Below, one piece after another: positions 60,795 to 64,000 of a stretch of DNA of 64,000 nucleotides. A model generated the notes under the pieces. The model did no database searches, was not told the DNA's origin, and saw nothing but the letters and a program-made list of their open reading frames with translations. The position numbers were made by a program, and so were the translations under genes. Numbering within the stretch: position 1 is the first letter of the stretch; each line of letters begins with the position of its first letter. The stretch comes from Nocardioides jensenii JCM 1364 = NBRC 14755 (GTDB lineage Bacteria > Actinomycetota > Actinomycetes > Propionibacteriales > Nocardioidaceae): assembly GCF_001552535.1 (NCBI RefSeq), contig NZ_BCRJ01000008.1:1-64000 (forward strand), read 5' to 3'.

Positions 60795-61472
60795 TCAGCT
60801 CCCCGCGCCGGACAGACGGTAGCCGACGCCCCGGACCGTCTGGATCGACTGGCGGTCGAAGGGCTGGTCGATCTTGCGGCGCAGGTATCCCACGTAGACC
60901 TCAACGACGTTCTCGTCGCCTTCGTAGTTCACGTCCCACACCCCCTGCAGTATCTCCAGCTTCGAGACCACTTCGCCGGGGTGGCGCATCAGGAAGTGCA
61001 GCACTCCGAACTCCCGTGGGGTCAGGTCGAGGTCGGTTTCGCCGCGCCGAACCACCCGCGTCGCCGGGTCGAGCGTCAGGTCCGCCACCCTCAAGACCGT
61101 GGGACGCTCCGGCGCACCACGTCGTACCAGTGCCCTGAGCCGGGCGACCAGCACAACGAAGGAGAACGGTTTGGTCAGGTAGTCGTCCGCCCCGAGATCA
61201 AAGGCGTCGACCTGGTCGTACTCCCCGTCCTTGGCCGTCAACATCAGCACCGGGGTCCATACACCAGACTCGCGCAGTCCCCGGCACACGTCGTAGCCGT
61301 TCAACGAGGGCAGCATGATATCGAGAATGATCACGTCGTAGTCCCTCGCCTGCGCTTCGGCGAGTCCCTCGGCGCCATCGTGCACGATGTCGACGACGAA
61401 GCCTTCAGCGATCAGTCCGCGGCGCACCGTCTCGGCGAGACGAACCTCGTCCTCGACCATAAGTACCCGCAC
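60795..61472 (-). CDS. OmpR-family response regulator
   Basis: 225 residues. Receiver with acidic VEDE, phospho-acceptor D51 (VIILDIMLP), and GADDYLTKPFSFVVLVARLR; the winged helix ends VYVGYLRRKIDQPFDRQSIQ and TVRGVGYRL. GTG 61472 has GGAGG 8 bases ahead. It is co-transcribed with the kinase and may control the divergent genes at 62196-64000. Confidence 0.93.
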   Translation of the reverse strand: MRVLMVEDEVRLAETVRRGLIAEGFVVDIVHDGAEGLAEAQARDYDVIILDIMLPSLNGYDVCRGLRESGVWTPVLMLTAKDGEYDQVDAFDLGADDYLTKPFSFVVLVARLRALVRRGAPERPTVLRVADLTLDPATRVVRRGETDLDLTPREFGVLHFLMRHPGEVVSKLEILQGVWDVNYEGDENVVEVYVGYLRRKIDQPFDRQSIQTVRGVGYRLSGAGS

Positions 61473-62195
61473 CGGCCGACCTCCGTTCCCTGTCAGCACC
61501 TATCTTGGCGGGTCGCGACTGTGGACATGCTGAGAAGCGGCGACGGGTACGCCGTCCGCGTCGCTACCGGCACTGGGATCCAGCAGCGACGTCGACGCAA
61601 CCGGGGCGCCTCGGTCGCCCATGTCTGGCAGTGTGGCTACGACGGGACCGTCCTGGTTGGCGCCGTTATCCCTCCCAGGGTGACGCGGATCAGGTCGCCG
61701 CGAAGATCAGCGATGTTTTCAACCGCTGGACACGTCTGGGCGCTTCCCTGGATTCGAGGCTGGGCGGCTGCGAGGACATGAGCCACGTACAGTCCGCCTC
61801 TCCACGAGGCCGACGCGAGCGCATCTGGTCGGTCGACCAGATCGGCAACGCTCCATTTCTGCTGCTGACCCCGAGGAGGTCGACAGCCGTGCGCACCTGG
61901 AGCGGGAAACGATCGCCTCGCCGATGATGCCGCCGGCCCGTTGCGATGCGCACACCGGTCCGCAGTGACGGCACAGGCGCACAGGCCCAGGCACCGCTGG
62001 GTGAGGGCGGTTGTCCGATGCTCCGCGCGATCCACCACTCCGAAGGGACGTCGACTCCCACGAGCTGTCCCCGATCACCATCGATCTCTCGCCCCGGCGC
62101 TGAGAACACCCTCAGGATTCCTCAACACCCTCACAGTCGCCCTTGCGCACTCTGGGTTACAGGTCGCAACCGCGACCGCTACGGAAGGAAGTCCC
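61473..62195. other. Long intergenic region without a recognised gene
   Basis: About 720 bp between the response regulator and the small secreted protein. Open frames occur on both strands (e.g. minus 61690-62109) but have no family similarity or ribosome site. The region could hold a decayed gene, a small RNA or operators of the two-component system; nothing specific is seen. Confidence 0.5.
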
Positions 62196-62468
62196 ATGAA
62201 GAAGCTCAACCGAACCGCCGCGGTCGTCGGGACCGCCGCTGTCCTGGCCGCTCTCGGCCTCGGCGGCGCCGTCACAGCGGCCCAGGCCGACACCAACCCT
62301 GCCCCCTCGACCGTGCAGACGTCGGACGGTGACGGCGAGGTCAACGACGCCACTGAGGGCACCGAGACGGAGTCGCAGGAGGCCGAGGACGGTCCCAACC
62401 AGGGCCCGGACGCCAACCCCAACGAGCCCGGCCACCAGGACGCCGACGAGTCCGGCGAGACCAAGTAG
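62196..62468 (+). CDS. Small secreted acidic protein
   Basis: 90 residues: signal peptide MKKLNRTAAVVGTAAVLAAL then GAVTAAQAD (cleavage after AQA near 33), and a mature part of mostly Asp, Glu, Gly, Pro and Thr, ending DESGETK. It has no Cys or folded-domain pattern. GGAAGGAA precedes the ATG. Such acidic repeats may bind cations at the cell surface; no function is known. Confidence 0.75.
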   Translation: MKKLNRTAAVVGTAAVLAALGLGGAVTAAQADTNPAPSTVQTSDGDGEVNDATEGTETESQEAEDGPNQGPDANPNEPGHQDADESGETK

Positions 62469-62622
62469 CCGACCGATCCCCCGTTAGGTCGCTGCGTCGC
62501 CAGTTCGTCGGTACATCGGTGGGGCCCGTTGCCACCTGGCAGCGGGTCCCACCTCTCCGCCCGGACGGCTTGCTCCGAGACACGCACCATCACCCATCCA
62601 CTCGCACGTAAGGAAGAACGTC

Positions 62623-63357
62623 ATGAGCGAACCTGTGATCGAGCTGCAGGGCCTCCAGCACCGTTACGACACCGATCTGGTGTTGCGCGATGTGGATCTG
62701 AGCATCGGGGAGGGCGAGATCTTCGGCTTCTTGGGGCACAACGGCGCCGGCAAGACCACCGCGATGAACATCTTGACCACCCTGCTGGAGCCCACGGGCG
62801 GGACCGCAACGATCTGCGGGTACGACGTGGTCACCGACCGGCGCGAGGTGACCCGCCTCATCGGCTACCTGCCGGCCGATGTCCGCATGTACGGGCACAT
62901 GAGCGCCGCTGAGAACCTGGAGTTCCTCGCCAAGCTCTCCGGCGTCCCCGACGCCCGGGCCGCTGCACGGGAAACCCTCGAATACCTGGGGTGTGCCGAT
63001 CTTGCCAAGCGCCGGGTGGGCACGTTCTCCACAGGCATGCGGCAACGGATCGGGATCGCCCAGGCCATCGTGCACCGACCGCACGTCCTGTTCCTCGACG
63101 AGCCCACCTCGGGCCTGGACCCGATGGGGGTGCGACAGCTGCGCGAGACCGTGCTCCAACTCAACCGCGACCTCGGCATGACCGTGTTCATGAACACCCA
63201 CCAGCTCAACGAGGTCTCCAAGGTGTGCACCACGATCGGGGTGCTCAACCATGGCGAGCTCATCTACAACGACAGCATCGAGGCAACGATGCGACGGTTC
63301 CCCGACGAGGCCTCGCTGGAGGACATCTACGTCCGAGTCGGGGACCTTGCCTCATGA
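62623..63357 (+). CDS. ABC transporter ATP-binding protein
   Basis: 244 residues. Walker A GFLGHNGAGKTTAMNILTTL near 36-55, signature FSTGMRQRIGIAQAIVHRP (STGMR in place of LSGGQ), Walker B VLFLDEPTSGLDP and the His switch NTHQLNEV. It matches the drug/CcmA/NosF-like group that pairs with ABC-2 permeases. Stop overlaps the next start (ATGA). Confidence 0.92.
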   Translation: MSEPVIELQGLQHRYDTDLVLRDVDLSIGEGEIFGFLGHNGAGKTTAMNILTTLLEPTGGTATICGYDVVTDRREVTRLIGYLPADVRMYGHMSAAENLEFLAKLSGVPDARAAARETLEYLGCADLAKRRVGTFSTGMRQRIGIAQAIVHRPHVLFLDEPTSGLDPMGVRQLRETVLQLNRDLGMTVFMNTHQLNEVSKVCTTIGVLNHGELIYNDSIEATMRRFPDEASLEDIYVRVGDLAS

Positions 63358-64000
63358 TCGGCACCATCGCCTCGCAGCAGAGCCTGCTGCTGCGACGCCA
63401 ACACGTCGCCCTGGTCGGGCTGATCACGATGCTGGCCGTCACGGCCATAGCCGGGGTCCTGGGCTGGTCCAGCCACCACACGATCGTGCGGGTCTTCGAC
63501 CAGGCGGTCCGGTTGCAGGCAGCCGCGGGACAGCCGGCGCCACCGAACCCATTCCTGCTCAAGCCGAACCTGTCGCTGCTGTCCAACATGGTGGTCTACA
63601 TCCCGCTCATCGGGGCGCTCCTGGCACTGGTCGTGGGGCACCTGAGCATGGTCGATGACCAGAGCAAAGGGATGGGTCGGCTCCTGTTCACCCGGCAGGT
63701 CACCCGCACCCAGTACGCCCTGGGCAAGGTTCTGGCTGCGACCAGGTTCCTGGCCCTGACCCTGGTGGGGTGCGGCGTGGTCAGCATCGTGGCGCTGCTC
63801 GCCGTGAACCGGACCCTCGGTTCCTCGGACCTGGGCAGGCTCACCGGGTTCTACGTCCTCTCGTGGGCCTACCTGGCGGTCTTCGTCCTGGTCGGCATAC
63901 TGACGGCCCTGCTCACCCGCAGACGCTCCCTGGCCCTGCTCTCCGCGATCGGCGTGTGGCTGGTCATCACCTTCGTCGTCCCCCAGTTCACCTCAGGGCT
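63354..64000 (+). CDS. ABC-2 type permease (N-terminal part; runs off the window)
   Basis: The frame begins MIGTIASQQSLLLRRQHVAL at ATG 63354 and stays open to the edge (215 codons). Membrane segments: ALVGLITMLAVTAIAGVLGW, MVVYIPLIGALLALVVGHLS, FLALTLVGCGVVSIVALLAV and FYVLSWAYLAVFVLVGILTA; KGMGRLLFTRQVTRTQYALG is the usual cytoplasmic link. Partner of the ATPase upstream; substrate unknown. Confidence 0.85.
   Translation, partial: MIGTIASQQSLLLRRQHVALVGLITMLAVTAIAGVLGWSSHHTIVRVFDQAVRLQAAAGQPAPPNPFLLKPNLSLLSNMVVYIPLIGALLALVVGHLSMVDDQSKGMGRLLFTRQVTRTQYALGKVLAATRFLALTLVGCGVVSIVALLAVNRTLGSSDLGRLTGFYVLSWAYLAVFVLVGILTALLTRRRSLALLSAIGVWLVITFVVPQFTSG

Noticed and set aside
1..64000. CRISPR arrays, rRNA genes, complete insertion sequences
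   Set aside because: Read through on both strands; no regularly spaced repeats, rRNA sequence or intact transposase with terminal repeats was found.

Overview
High-GC actinobacterial DNA with short or overlapping intergenic spaces, many ATGA/GTGA gene overlaps and frequent GTG starts. The family types (SCO6880-type and DUF6112 transfer proteins, MobF relaxase, BTAD domain, CmtR-like ArsR) point to Actinomycetota. A Nocardioidaceae or Micrococcales host is a guess; nothing here fixes the genus. No rRNA, complete tRNA or CRISPR array was seen.

Region 1 (1-15.4 kb) is a sulfur/redox cargo island. It starts with an ArsR-rhodanese fusion, a CPVC membrane protein, a DsbA-like thioredoxin and CcdA. 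On the minus strand follow cytochrome bd oxidase (cydAB), CtaG and DUF2243 proteins, an ECF sigma factor fused to an anti-sigma zinc finger, a YgaP-like protein, an anchored rhodanese, a CsoR/CstR-type persulfide sensor and DUF302. Two G/C-tract operators separate these from a plus-strand operon: rhodanese, persulfide dioxygenase-rhodanese fusion, TauE exporter, MMPL protein, small Cys protein and YgaP-like protein. Persulfide sensing, sulfane-sulfur oxidation, sulfite export and a sulfide-tolerant terminal oxidase lie side by side. The island ends in a decayed methyltransferase and an IS481-type transposase remnant.

Region 2 (16-54.8 kb) is the backbone of an integrative and conjugative element. 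In order it holds: a MobF relaxase-helicase TraA (minus); two secreted proteins; a Tad/Flp-like pilus operon (SAF, TadZ-like, TadA, TadB, TadC, pilin, TadE x2, TadG, and a LysM-BTAD membrane protein); an unknown gene with an XRE-ImmA peptidase; primase-polymerase, ParB and a type IV secretion set (M23 peptidase, DUF6112 x2, TrbL/VirB6, SCO6880, VirB4); a mercury cassette (merR/merA); ArdC-like antirestriction, VirD4/TraG, SSB and accessory genes; a HigBA-like pair with a frameshifted toxin; tyrosine integrase and excisionase. It ends at a 3' fragment of what looks like initiator tRNA-Met, the probable attachment core.

Region 3 (54.8-64 kb) lies beyond that core. It has a CmtR-like ArsR repressor with two CDF-type transporters, a methyltransferase and a lipoprotein; a GDT1/TMEM165-type transporter behind a probable yybP-ykoY manganese riboswitch; a two-component system; and a small secreted acidic protein with an ABC-2 transporter cut by the window edge. 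Because the tRNA beside the integrase is incomplete, this region may itself be a second island stacked between the true tRNA gene and the conjugative element.
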